A stretch of DNA of 64,000 nt from Bog-473 sp963807775 (GTDB lineage: Bacteria; Actinomycetota; Acidimicrobiia; Acidimicrobiales; RAAP-2). The DNA lies in contig CAWECY010000005.1 in the NCBI GenBank assembly GCA_963807775.1, positions 310,001 to 374,000 of the forward strand, in the 5' to 3' direction. The notes beneath the pieces are model-generated. The model was given only the letters and a program-made list of their open reading frames with translations. It was not told the DNA's origin and made no database searches. Within the stretch, counting starts at the first letter, position 1. Each line of letters opens with the position of its first letter. Below, one piece after another: positions 1-10,153 of this stretch. Made by a program: the position numbers and the translations under genes.

Positions 1-333
1 CACTACTACACGTGTCCCGGGGGCGCCCTGTCCAGTTGCACGAACCCCGACCCCTACGACCCCACCCCGGTCCTGAGCCAGTGGACCGGTCTCGGGGCGA
101 CCGAGCCCGTCGTGGTGACCGAATTCGGCTGGCCGTCGCAGAGCAGCGGTACGTACGACTCCAACGTGATCGCCTACGCCACCGAACAGGGATGGGGTTG
201 GAGCGCCTTCGCCTGGGAGGATTTCCAGCACCCGACCGAGTGGGACGTGAATGGCGCCTTCCTCAGCGACGGCACGGCCGAGCCCGCACCCTCGGGAATG
301 CCGGTTCTCATCGCCCTGTCTGAATCGACCTGA
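1..333 (+). CDS. C-terminal end of a secreted glycoside hydrolase (clan A-like), partial
   Basis: The reading frame is open from the first base and ends at TGA 331-333, so only about 110 C-terminal residues are present. The segment VVVTEFGWPS resembles the strand carrying the catalytic nucleophile Glu in TIM-barrel glycoside hydrolases such as families 5 and 39. It is followed by the aromatic stretch GWGWSAFAWEDF, which fits the last barrel strand lining a sugar site. Two cysteines near the start (CPGG and SCTN) suggest an extracellular protein. The substrate cannot be told from this fragment. The family assignment rests on the TEFGWP motif only. Confidence 0.6.
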   Translation, partial: HYYTCPGGALSSCTNPDPYDPTPVLSQWTGLGATEPVVVTEFGWPSQSSGTYDSNVIAYATEQGWGWSAFAWEDFQHPTEWDVNGAFLSDGTAEPAPSGMPVLIALSEST

Positions 334-407
334 GCGACGTCAGTTCGGCGTTCCTGGCTCGGTCTGATCCGCACGCGCTTTGCGCCGACGTGGTTCGACC
401 CGGCGGC

Positions 408-1196
408 CTAGCCGCTGATGACGTCGATCGGCGTGCCGGCCGGGATCATCGACAGCTGGGCCAGGTCGGCGTCGTGCAGCCGGATACAGCCGTGGGAGAT
501 GGCCGCGCCGGTCGTGCCGATGAGCGAGTCGTCGTACGAGGTGATCGGCCCGTGGATGGCGATGATGGCGTCGCCCGACTCCTCCCAGTCGGTGATGGTG
601 TCCGAGTGGTCGGAGGTGACGAGCACGAAGGGCCCGTAGCCGGGGTCCGGTGGCGGCACCTGCATGTTCATGAAGTACTGGCCGGTCGGCGTGGGGTCGT
701 CGGGCGTGCCGATGCCGGCGGGGAAGTCGAACACCTGCGCGCCGCCGTCGAAGACCGAGAGGTGCATGGTGGCCAGGTCGACGACGATGGCGTACGGCGT
801 GCTCGAGAGCGTGACCTCGTCCTGCTGGACCCAAGTGGTCGAGCCGTTCGGCCGCTGGGCCAGGCGGACCTCGAGCCACCCCGGCGAGGTGTCGATGACG
901 GGTAGGACCGTCGGGTAGCCGTACCACGTGGCCGGGACGGTGACGTCCGGCGTCGAGCTGTCGGGGGCGGCGTAGCCGGGGATGGCCCCGTCCGTGGTGG
1001 CGAGGAGCGTCTCGGCCGGGACGGCCACCCCTTCCGGGCTCATGGGCGGGTCGGCGATCTGCGCCGCCACGAGCGCGCGGTGGGCCAGGCGCGCCGGATC
1101 GGCCGCCGGCCCCCGGGTGGCCGCGCCGCACCCGGACAGGAGGGCCGCCATGACAAGGGCGGCCACCGCCACGCCGATCCGCCGCAGACGACTCAT
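408..1196 (-). CDS. L,D-transpeptidase (YkuD domain) lipoprotein
   Basis: This is a peptidoglycan-modifying L,D-transpeptidase anchored outside the cytoplasmic membrane. The chosen ATG at 1196 gives MSRLRRIG followed by a hydrophobic run ending in LLSGC, a lipobox with the acylated Cys near residue 24. The longer frame up to 1277 would bury this signal. The C-terminal half is the YkuD domain. It shows GIGTPDDPTPTG, then IHG, then ISHGCIRLHDAD, which holds the catalytic Cys. These enzymes cross-link meso-diaminopimelate residues or attach proteins to peptidoglycan. The reading frame is intact at about 262 residues, and the middle part (WYGYPTVLPVI) precedes the catalytic domain. It is convergent with the hydrolase fragment upstream. 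Confidence 0.9.
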   Translation of the reverse strand: MSRLRRIGVAVAALVMAALLSGCGAATRGPAADPARLAHRALVAAQIADPPMSPEGVAVPAETLLATTDGAIPGYAAPDSSTPDVTVPATWYGYPTVLPVIDTSPGWLEVRLAQRPNGSTTWVQQDEVTLSSTPYAIVVDLATMHLSVFDGGAQVFDFPAGIGTPDDPTPTGQYFMNMQVPPPDPGYGPFVLVTSDHSDTITDWEESGDAIIAIHGPITSYDDSLIGTTGAAISHGCIRLHDADLAQLSMIPAGTPIDVISG

Positions 1197-1283
1197 GCGG
1201 CCCCGATCGTACCGACCGCTCGGGACGGGGCCGATTGCGGCTGGGGCGTCCTTAGTGGGTGCCGGAGGTGCCAACATCGACCC

Positions 1284-1694
1284 ATGGGCATCACACAGCG
1301 CATTTCGTCGGGCTCGCCGTTCGAGCCCGCCATAGGGTTCAGTCGCGCCGTGCGGGTCGAGTCGACTGCCGGCGGCGCGGGCCGCGTGCTGGTGGCGGGG
1401 ACGGGCCCCGTGGTCCCTTCGGGCCAGACCTGCCCGGAAGGTGCGGGCGCCCAGGCGCGCCGTTGCTTCGTCATCATCGCCGCCGCGCTGGAAGAGGCCG
1501 GTGCCTCACTCGACGACGTGGTGCGCACGCGGCTGTATGTCACCGCCGTCGAGCACGCCGGCGAGGTCGGCGCGGTGCACGCCGAAGTGCTGGGCCACGT
1601 GCGGCCCGCCGCCACCATGGTCGTGGTGGCCGGGCTGTTGGACCCCGCGTGGAAGGTGGAGGTCGAGGCGGAGGCGGTGCTGCCGGAAGGCTGA
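1284..1694 (+). CDS. RidA / YjgF family protein
   Basis: This 136-residue protein has the single-domain length of the Rid (YjgF/YER057c/UK114) family, whose best known members deaminate reactive enamine/imine intermediates released by PLP enzymes. The order GRVLVAGTGPV, ARRCFVIIAAALEEAGASLDDVVRTRLYVT and WKVEVEAEAVLPEG follows the family pattern. The Arg of the VVRTRLYVT strand corresponds to the substrate-carboxylate Arg of active members. The ATG at 1284 lies directly before GITQRISSGSPFE, the usual family N-terminus, so the longer upstream frame is ignored. The gene is intact and converges on the serine hydrolase at 1707. Confidence 0.85.
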   Translation: MGITQRISSGSPFEPAIGFSRAVRVESTAGGAGRVLVAGTGPVVPSGQTCPEGAGAQARRCFVIIAAALEEAGASLDDVVRTRLYVTAVEHAGEVGAVHAEVLGHVRPAATMVVVAGLLDPAWKVEVEAEAVLPEG

Positions 1695-1706
1695 CCGCGC
1701 CTCGCC

Positions 1707-2849
1707 CTACGAGGCCAGCCCCAAGACCGCCGCCGCCGTGATGTCGGCGCCGCGGCTGTCGCCGACGATGCCCGACTCCATGCGGTTCATGACGTAACAG
1801 ATGGTCAGCTCGGCGTCCTGGTCCATGATGATGAGCGAGCCGCCGTAGCCGCCCCAGTAGCAGGCGTGCGGGCCGAGCGGCAGGTCGGGCGGGTTGCTCA
1901 GGCCGTAGCCCATGCCGATGCGCTCCTGTATGCCGAGCACCTTGTCGATCCCCTCGGCCTGCACCTCGAAGATGGGGTCCGTGCCCTCGGCGGACAGCAG
2001 GCGCACGCCGCGGGCCTGGCCCCGTCCCGCGATGACCGACTGGATGGCGGCCACCGAGCGTGCGTTGCCCTGGCCGTTGGCGGCGGGGATCTCGGCCCGG
2101 CGCCACCACGGCTCGTACGTCATGGTGGCGTCGATCACTGGGTTCGTGAACGTGCGGATCAGGATGTCGGAGACCTCGCCCTCGAAGGCGGCCAGGTCGA
2201 TCGGGGGCGGCGGGATGACGTTGGAGACCCGATGGTCCTCGCTCTCGGGCAGGCCGATGAAGAAGTCGGCATCGAGCGGCTTCGCCACCTCGCGGGCGAA
2301 CCAGCTGCCGATGGACTCGCCGGTGACCCGGCGCACGATCTCGCCGATGAGGTAGCCCTGGGTCACGGCGTGGTACCCCGACGCCGTGCCGGGCTCCCAC
2401 CACGGCACCTGCGCGGCCAGCCGCGACGTGCACAGGTCCCAGTCGGCCAGGTCCTGCGTCAGCATGGGCTCCTGCCAGCCCGACAGGCCGGCGGTGTGCC
2501 CCATGACGTGGCGCACGAGGACGTTGTCCTTGTCGCCGGCGGCGAACTCGGGCCAGTAGTGCGCCACGCGCTGGTGGAAGTCGACCTCGCCCCGGTCGGC
2601 CAGCATGAGCATGCAGAGGAACGTCATGGTCTTGGTGGTCGACCACACGTTGGTGATGGTGTCGCGCTCCCACGGCCTCGTCTTGTCGGCGTCGGCCCAG
2701 CCGCCCCAGATGTCGACCACCGGCTCGCCGTGCAGGTACACCGCGACCGAGGCGCCGAGGTCGGCGCCCGAGTCGAGGTTGGCCGCCAGCGTCGTGCGCA
2801 CGCCGTCGAAGCGCGGGTCGCAGGTGCCCTGTACGTCTGCCCTGGCCAT
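1707..2849 (-). CDS. Beta-lactamase-fold serine hydrolase (EstB / class C-like esterase)
   Basis: This 380-residue protein belongs to the beta-lactamase-related serine hydrolases (PF00144). The nucleophile motif SxxK is seen as WSTTKTMTFL. The general-base Tyr lies in GYHAVTQGYLIGEIVRRVTG, typical of EstB-like esterases. Near the C-terminus HACYWGGYGGSLI replaces the KTG box, as usual in this group. The ATG at 2849 starts MARADVQG, and a run of Gs lies just upstream on the coding strand. Members hydrolyse small esters or beta-lactams; the substrate cannot be inferred here. No signal peptide is seen, so it is probably cytoplasmic. The frame is intact. Confidence 0.87.
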   Translation of the reverse strand: MARADVQGTCDPRFDGVRTTLAANLDSGADLGASVAVYLHGEPVVDIWGGWADADKTRPWERDTITNVWSTTKTMTFLCMLMLADRGEVDFHQRVAHYWPEFAAGDKDNVLVRHVMGHTAGLSGWQEPMLTQDLADWDLCTSRLAAQVPWWEPGTASGYHAVTQGYLIGEIVRRVTGESIGSWFAREVAKPLDADFFIGLPESEDHRVSNVIPPPPIDLAAFEGEVSDILIRTFTNPVIDATMTYEPWWRRAEIPAANGQGNARSVAAIQSVIAGRGQARGVRLLSAEGTDPIFEVQAEGIDKVLGIQERIGMGYGLSNPPDLPLGPHACYWGGYGGSLIIMDQDAELTICYVMNRMESGIVGDSRGADITAAAVLGLAS

Positions 2850-2960
2850 GGTGCCCCACCCCTTCTGGCCCGTCGTCCCGGGCCGACGACGGCAACCTAG
2901 GCACGGGCCCGCCGCCGGCGCCAATGGGGCCGGGGCGGCGGTCCTCGATATCGTCGGTTC

Positions 2961-4384
2961 ATGGAGCGGGCCGAGGCCGTCGTGGTGGGGTCGGGGCCCA
3001 ACGGCCTGGCGGCGGCGCTCACCCTGGCCCGGGCCGGCATCGGCGTCGAGGTCTTCGAGGGCGCGCCGACCGTGGGCGGGGGCACCCGCACCGAGGCCCT
3101 CACGCTCGACGGCTTCGCCCACGACGTCTGCTCGGCCGTGCACCCCGCCGCTGGTGGCCTCGCCCTTCTTCCGCTCCCTCGACCTGGCGGCCCTCGGCGT
3201 CGTGCTGCGCCAGCCCGAGCTGGCCTTCGCCCACCCCCTCGGCAACGGCCGGGCCGCCGCGCTCTACCGCGACGTGGCCGAGACGGCGTCGCACCTGGGC
3301 GGTGATGCCGCCGCCTATGCGGCGCTCATGGGGCCGCTGGTGGACTGGCTGGACCGGATCGTGGCCTACGTGCTGAGCCCCATGCGCTCGGTGCCGCGCG
3401 ACCCGCTGGCGCTGGCCCGCTTCGCCGTGGCCGGCACGCCGTCGGTGCGCCACGTCACCCGGCGCTTCACCACCGACGCCGCCCGTGCGCTCCTGGCCGG
3501 CGCGGCGGCCCACTCCATGGAGCCGCTGACGGCGCCGCTCACGTCGGCGTTCGCGCTGCTGCTCACCGCGCTCGGCCACGGCGCCGGCTGGCCGGTGGTC
3601 CAGGGGGGCAGCGCCGCCATCACGACGGGGCTGGCGGCCGAGGTGCGCCGCCTCGGCGGCACCGTGCACACGGGCACCTGGGTCACCTCGCTGGCCTCGC
3701 TGCCCCCGGCCCGGGCCGTCCTGCTCGACACCTCGCCGCGGCAGTTCCTCGAGCTGGCGGGCGGGCGGCTGTCGCGGCGCGCCGGGCGGCCCTGGGCGCG
3801 CTTCCGCCCCGGCGCCGGGACGTGCAAGGTCGACTGGGCGCTCGACGGGCCGGTGCCCTGGAGCGCCGAGGCCTGCCGGCGCACGGTGACGGTGCACGTG
3901 GGCGGGACCTTCGAGGAGGTGGCGCGGAGCGAGGCGGCGGTGCGGGCGGGCCGCCACGCCGACGCGCCCTTCGTGCTGGTGGCCCAGCCGTGCGTGGTCG
4001 ACCCGACGCGGGCGCCGGCCGGGCAAGCACACGCTGTGGGGCTACTGCCACGTCCCCAACGGATCGAGCGTGGACATGACCGAGCGGATGGAGGCGCAGA
4101 TCGAGCGGTTCGCCCCGGGGTTCAAGGACCTGGTGCTGGCGCGGGCGGTGCGCACGGCCGACGCGGCCGAGGCGTACGACCCCAACCTGCTCGGAGGCGA
4201 CGTCAACGGTGGCGCGCAGACGCTGCGCCAGACGGTGTTCCGGCCCGTGGCGCGCTGGAACGAGTACCGGACGCCGGTGGCGGGGGTGTATCTCTGCTCG
4301 GCCTCGACCCCGCCCGGCGGCGGTGTGCACGGAATGTGCGGGGTGGCGGCCGCCGAGGTGGCGTTGCGAGAACGGTTCGCCTAG
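2961..4384 (+). CDS. Phytoene-dehydrogenase-like FAD-dependent oxidoreductase, split by two frameshifts
   Basis: The N-terminus reads EAVVVGSGPNGLAAALTLARAG, a dinucleotide-binding GxGxxG motif, then VFEGAPTVGGGTRTEALTLDGF, the second FAD contact typical of the CrtI / COG1233 group. The frame changes near 3150 and again near 4020. After both corrections the protein runs continuously to GGGVHGMCGVAAAEVALRERFA, the conserved C-terminal FAD-binding motif, with TAG at 4382-4384. Total length is about 474 residues, normal for the family. Members desaturate or oxidise isoprenoids, but many actinobacterial homologues have no known substrate. No carotenoid gene is nearby. Both frame breaks lie in homopolymer-rich GC and are probably read errors. 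Confidence 0.8.
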
Positions 4385-4403
4385 ACGGCGACGGGCAAGG
4401 CGA

Positions 4404-4685
4404 TCAGGCGGCGGAGGACACCGGAGCGGTCCCGGTGGCCTGCGCCAGCAGGTACCAGGCGGTGATCTCGTCGACCACGCACGACTTGAAGTCGCCCTGG
4501 GAGACGACGTAGCGGAGCCAGCACGGGTGGATGCGCAGGATGTTGAGGCCCGGCGCGGCGACGACCTCGATGTTGCTCACGTCGCTCGTCAGCTCGTAGC
4601 GCCACTCGGGCCCGTAGTGGTCCCGGTTGGTCTCGGCGATGAGGTGCCCGACCATCTGCTCGGCGATCTTCAGGTTCTGCGTCAT
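4404..4685 (-). CDS. Hypothetical protein, 93 residues
   Basis: I do not recognise this family. ATG 4685 is preceded on the coding strand by a GGGGGAG ribosome-binding site at good spacing. The sequence has the composition of a soluble globular protein: acidic and aromatic residues alternate (DHYGPEWRYEL, NILRIHPCWLRYVV) and there is no membrane segment. It contains two Cys (HPCW and KSCVVDE). It ends 19 bases from the stop of the convergent FAD oxidoreductase. It is counted as a gene because of the clear ribosome-binding site and non-random composition. Confidence 0.6.
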   Translation of the reverse strand: MTQNLKIAEQMVGHLIAETNRDHYGPEWRYELTSDVSNIEVVAAPGLNILRIHPCWLRYVVSQGDFKSCVVDEITAWYLLAQATGTAPVSSAA

Positions 4686-4869
4686 CGTTCTCCCCCGCTT
4701 GCCACCCCGGTTGCAGCCCGGGGACTCCGTTGGCTCGCCCGCCACTTCGACTACGGCTCCACAACAGGATGACCGCCCCAAGGTGACGCTCAGGCGCAAC
4801 AAGGTTGCAGTCGCGGTGCGACGGGAACGGATTGCGTGCGTGGAAGGGCCCGCCGAGAGCGGCGGGGGG

Positions 4870-7287
4870 TCAGCCGCCGGCGCCGGCCACGGGCAGGCCG
4901 AGGGGCACCCGCCACTCGACCAGGGTGCCCCGGGGCTGACGGGCCCGGATGCCGAAGGCACCCCCTAAGGAGCAGGCCCGGGCCTCCATGTTGCGCAGCC
5001 CGTTGCCCGCCCCCTTGCTCGAGGCCGGGCCGACGCCGTCGTCCGACACCAGCAACACGAGCTCGGCGCCGGCCGACGCGATCTCGACGTCGACCGACGA
5101 CGCGTGCGCGTGGCGGATGACGTTGGAGAGCGACTCACGCAGGACGGCCATCAGCTGCTCGCCGGCCTCCTGGTCCACGGCGGTCTCGACCGGGCCGTCG
5201 AAGTGGACGCGGGGGCGGAAGCCGAGGCGCTCGCCGGCATCGTGGGCCAACCGGAGCACGCCGGCGCGCAGGGCGCCCGGCGCCGTCTGGTTCGTCTGTA
5301 GGTCGAAGATGGTCGTGCGGATGTCGCTGATGACCCCGTCCAGCTCGTCGACCACCTCGTGCAGGTGACCGGCGGTCACGTCGGGCACCGCCGGCAGCAG
5401 GGAGCTGAGCCGCATGCCCACGCCGAACACCCGCTGGATCACGAGGTCGTGCAGGTCGCGCGCGATGCGGTCGCGGTCGTTGGCCATCTGCAGGGCGCGC
5501 AGGTGCTCCTCGGACTGCTTCACCTTCACCAGGTTCTCGACCCGCGCCCGCAGCTCGGGCTGGAAGAACGGCTTGAGCAGGTAGTCGCTGGCCCCCTCGC
5601 GCAGGATGGCGATCCGCGCCGCCGAGTCGTTGCGTGCGGTCAAAATGAGGATGGGCGTGGTGTCCGTGCGCGGCTCCTGGCGCACGGCGCGGACGAGCTC
5701 GTCCCCGCTCATTTCGGGCATGGTGAAGTCGCAGACGATGAGGTCGGGCAGGAGCGCCCGCGCCAGCTCCAGCCCCTCGCGCCCGTCGAAGGCGGACTGG
5801 ACGCGGAACGAGTCGGACAGCGAGTCGCACACGAAGCGGTTCATGTCCTCGTTGTCCTCGACCACCAGCACGAGCGGCGCGTCCTCGGCCGCCTCGGCCG
5901 CCGGACCGTTGGGCGACGGCTCGTCGGCAGCCGCCGCCAGCGGCGCCCGGCGCGGGCCGACGACGACGTCGTCCCCGGTCAGCACGGCGGTGCCGGGCGG
6001 CGCCTCGAGCGGCAGCTCCAACACGAACAGTGCGCCGCCCTCCGGGGCGTCGTCGATGCCGAGGGTGCCCCCGTGGAGGGAGACCAGTTCGCGGGCGATG
6101 TGCAGCCCGAGGCCGGTGCCGCCGGAGCGCCGCGTGGAGCCGCTCTCGAGCTGGTGGAAGCGCTCGAACACCTCGCCACGTTGGTCGGGCGCGATGCCGG
6201 GCCCGGAGTCGGCCACCTCGATGCGCGCCGCGCCGGTGTCCGCCAGGCGGCTCAGCGCGAGGCGGACGGTGCCGCGCTCCGGCGTGAACTTGAAGGCATT
6301 GAACAGCAGGTTCAGGAGCACCTGCTGCAGACGAACCGAGTCGACCTGGGCGTGCACGAGCTCGGGGGCGACGACGACGAACTCCACGGCGCGGTCCGCG
6401 GCCAGCGTCTCGAAGTTGTTGGCCACGAGGCGGACCAGGTGCGACAAGTCGAGGTCGCTGTACTCGAGCTCGAGCTTCGAGGCCTCGATCTTCGAGCTGT
6501 CGAGCAGGTCGTTGACGCGAGCGAGGAGGACGCGTGCGTTGCGCAGCACGACCTCGAGGTCGTGGCGATGCGGGTCCTCGGGCGAGAGCTCGGCCTGGAT
6601 GCGCTCGGCCGGGGCCAAAATGAGGGCCAGGGGGGTGCGCAGCTCGTGGCTCACGTTGGCGAAGAAGTTGGTCTTGACCCGGTCGAGCTCCTGCGAGCGC
6701 GCGTAGAGCACGGCCAGCTCCGCGTTGGTCTCCTTGAGCTGCCGGCCCGAGGCCGCCACCTCGCGGGCCCGCTTGATGATGTCGGCCTCCATGTCGTCGA
6801 GGCGCGATGGCTCCCGCGGGGCGTCGCTGCGCGAGCGGACGAAGTCGGTGATGTCCTCGACCCGGTGGATGACGTAGGCCACCGAGCCGTCGGGAGCGAG
6901 CACGGGCGAGTTGTACGGGCTCCAGAAGCGCTCCTCGAAGCCACCGCCCTCCGACTCGGGACGCAGGATGTCGTACTGCTGGACCGACATCGCGTCGCCG
7001 ACGCGCTCGCGCAGGACCCGGGTGAGGGACGCCTTCAAGTTGCGCACGCCGTCGCTGTCCGGGTCGTTGGGGTTGTCGCGGAAGACGTCGAACAGCGGGC
7101 GGCCCATGATGTCGTCCCGCCTGGTCATGGTGGCCTCGAGGTAGGCGTCGCTGGCGGCGACGATGGTGAGGTCGGGGTCCACGACGAGGTAGAGGCCGGG
7201 CGCGGACTCGAAGAGGATTTGGAAGTCGGGCGCGGCCAGAACGGGGCGGGCTCCGGGGACCGTGCGAGGGGTCGTCTCCGCCGTCAT
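4870..7287 (-). CDS. Hybrid sensor protein with two different histidine kinase modules around a receiver
   Basis: This intact 805-residue protein contains, in order: a PAS domain (about 20-150); a HisKA dimerisation domain with phospho-acceptor His214 in NVSHELRTPL; a HATPase domain (about 315-428) with N-box LLNLLFNAFKF and G boxes DSGPGIAP and GGTGLGLHIA; a receiver (about 470-590) with Asp520 in LIVCDFTMPEMSG and Lys572 in LLKPF; then a second kinase of the HisKA_3 type with His613 in RIARDLHDLVIQR and an ATPase ending with GNGLRNMEARA. The last module resembles mycobacterial DevS/DosT kinases. No transmembrane segment is seen, so it senses in the cytoplasm, through the PAS domain. No separate DNA-binding partner lies next to it. 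It follows the cyclase gene on the same strand after 152 bases. Confidence 0.92.
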   Translation of the reverse strand: MTAETTPRTVPGARPVLAAPDFQILFESAPGLYLVVDPDLTIVAASDAYLEATMTRRDDIMGRPLFDVFRDNPNDPDSDGVRNLKASLTRVLRERVGDAMSVQQYDILRPESEGGGFEERFWSPYNSPVLAPDGSVAYVIHRVEDITDFVRSRSDAPREPSRLDDMEADIIKRAREVAASGRQLKETNAELAVLYARSQELDRVKTNFFANVSHELRTPLALILAPAERIQAELSPEDPHRHDLEVVLRNARVLLARVNDLLDSSKIEASKLELEYSDLDLSHLVRLVANNFETLAADRAVEFVVVAPELVHAQVDSVRLQQVLLNLLFNAFKFTPERGTVRLALSRLADTGAARIEVADSGPGIAPDQRGEVFERFHQLESGSTRRSGGTGLGLHIARELVSLHGGTLGIDDAPEGGALFVLELPLEAPPGTAVLTGDDVVVGPRRAPLAAAADEPSPNGPAAEAAEDAPLVLVVEDNEDMNRFVCDSLSDSFRVQSAFDGREGLELARALLPDLIVCDFTMPEMSGDELVRAVRQEPRTDTTPILILTARNDSAARIAILREGASDYLLKPFFQPELRARVENLVKVKQSEEHLRALQMANDRDRIARDLHDLVIQRVFGVGMRLSSLLPAVPDVTAGHLHEVVDELDGVISDIRTTIFDLQTNQTAPGALRAGVLRLAHDAGERLGFRPRVHFDGPVETAVDQEAGEQLMAVLRESLSNVIRHAHASSVDVEIASAGAELVLLVSDDGVGPASSKGAGNGLRNMEARACSLGGAFGIRARQPRGTLVEWRVPLGLPVAGAGG

Positions 7288-7439
7288 GGTCTGGACGGGA
7301 CCGCCCTCGGACCCCCGCTGTTTCGCCTGGCCCGCATGGAACGTCCTCCTGTGTGCAACCCGACGGCAGGGCGGATCCGCCCCGCCAGCCCAGGGAATCT
7401 ACACCCGGTCGACGGAAGGGCGACGGGGCAGCGGAGTGC

Positions 7440-8243
7440 TCAGGCGGCGCAGGCCAGGCAGATGCGCACCGGGGTCCTGACCCCCTTCATCCGCCGCGCC
7501 CTGAGGCGCCCGTAGCGCACGTGGGCGAGCTCGCCGGTGGCCTCGCACACCTCGGCGCTGACGAGGACCTGGCCGCCCTTGGCCGTCTCGCACACCCGGG
7601 CGGCCACGTTGACGACGTGGCCGGCGACATCGTCCCTGGTCACCACCGCCTCACCGACGTGGACGCCGGCACGCAGGCGCAGCGGCCCCGGCGCGCTGCC
7701 CAGGAGGTCGAGGGCGGCGCGGACCCCGTTGGCCGGCTGCGGGAAGGTGCACAGCAGGCCGTCGCCGAGATGCTTGACCACCCGGCCGTTCCACTGGCGC
7801 ACCAGGGGGCGGGCCAGCGCCAGGTGCTCGCCGATCAGCGCCACGGCGGCGGCGTCCCCGTTGGCGTCGGTGTAGGCCGTGAACCCCTCGAGGTCGGTGA
7901 AGACCACCGTGACGACCTTCCCGGTGCTGCCGGCGGCGGCGTCGCGGCCCGAGGAGAGCAGCTGGACGGCGGTGAGGCCGAGCGAGGACAGCTTGGACGG
8001 GTGGTTCTCCACCGTGCGCTCCAGGAAGCGGCGCAACATGTCGGTCGGGGTGCTCGAGGAGATGGGGCGTTGCCCGGGCGCATCGAGCCAGTCCTTGTCG
8101 ACGAGTCCGATCTCGAGCGCGGCGGCGGCGTCGTCGGGGTCGCTCCGGATCATGGCGGCGGCCTGGCGCGCCGTGGCGCGGCGCAGCGCGGCCAGGGTCG
8201 CCGCGCCCGTCTCGCGCGCCTTGCCGCCTCTCGGCTCGCCCAT
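7440..8243 (-). CDS. Class III nucleotide (adenylate/guanylate) cyclase
   Basis: The C-terminal two thirds form a class III cyclase catalytic domain. The first metal-binding Asp is in VVFTDLEGFTAYTD and the second in KHLGDGLLCTF. AGVHVGEAVVTRDDVAGHVVNVAARVCE carries the conserved Asn-Ala-Ala-Arg transition-state region. The N-terminal 100 residues are predicted helical (TLAALRRATARQAAAMI, then MLRRFLERTVENHPSKLSSLGL) and could be a small sensor or dimer region. The protein has 267 residues and no membrane segment. It starts 11 bases after the ABC-F stop, suggesting cotranscription. It presumably makes cAMP; the nucleotide choice cannot be proved by eye. Confidence 0.85.
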   Translation of the reverse strand: MGEPRGGKARETGAATLAALRRATARQAAAMIRSDPDDAAAALEIGLVDKDWLDAPGQRPISSSTPTDMLRRFLERTVENHPSKLSSLGLTAVQLLSSGRDAAAGSTGKVVTVVFTDLEGFTAYTDANGDAAAVALIGEHLALARPLVRQWNGRVVKHLGDGLLCTFPQPANGVRAALDLLGSAPGPLRLRAGVHVGEAVVTRDDVAGHVVNVAARVCETAKGGQVLVSAEVCEATGELAHVRYGRLRARRMKGVRTPVRICLACAA

Positions 8244-8254
8244 GGGAGGCCAAG

Positions 8255-9943
<1,689 letters not shown>

Positions 9944-10153
9944 GGTGAGCTCCGGACGGGCGGGTGACAGGGACTGCGGCGCAGGGCCGCCGGGCGCGTG
10001 GAGCTCTACCTCACGCCGCCAGCGTACCGGGCCGGGCTCCGGCGGAACGAAACCACGCGATGGCAACCGGCCTGCGACGGCCGTTTGTCCCCTGCCTCGC
10101 TAGGGTGCCCGCAAGGGGGCGCCGGAGGGGGGAACCGGCACGAGGGGGGAGCA

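Noticed and set aside
5359..7515. A 718-codon plus-strand open frame opposite the hybrid kinase
   Set aside because: It mirrors the kinase codons and shows no domain; GC-rich genes commonly have such long antisense frames.
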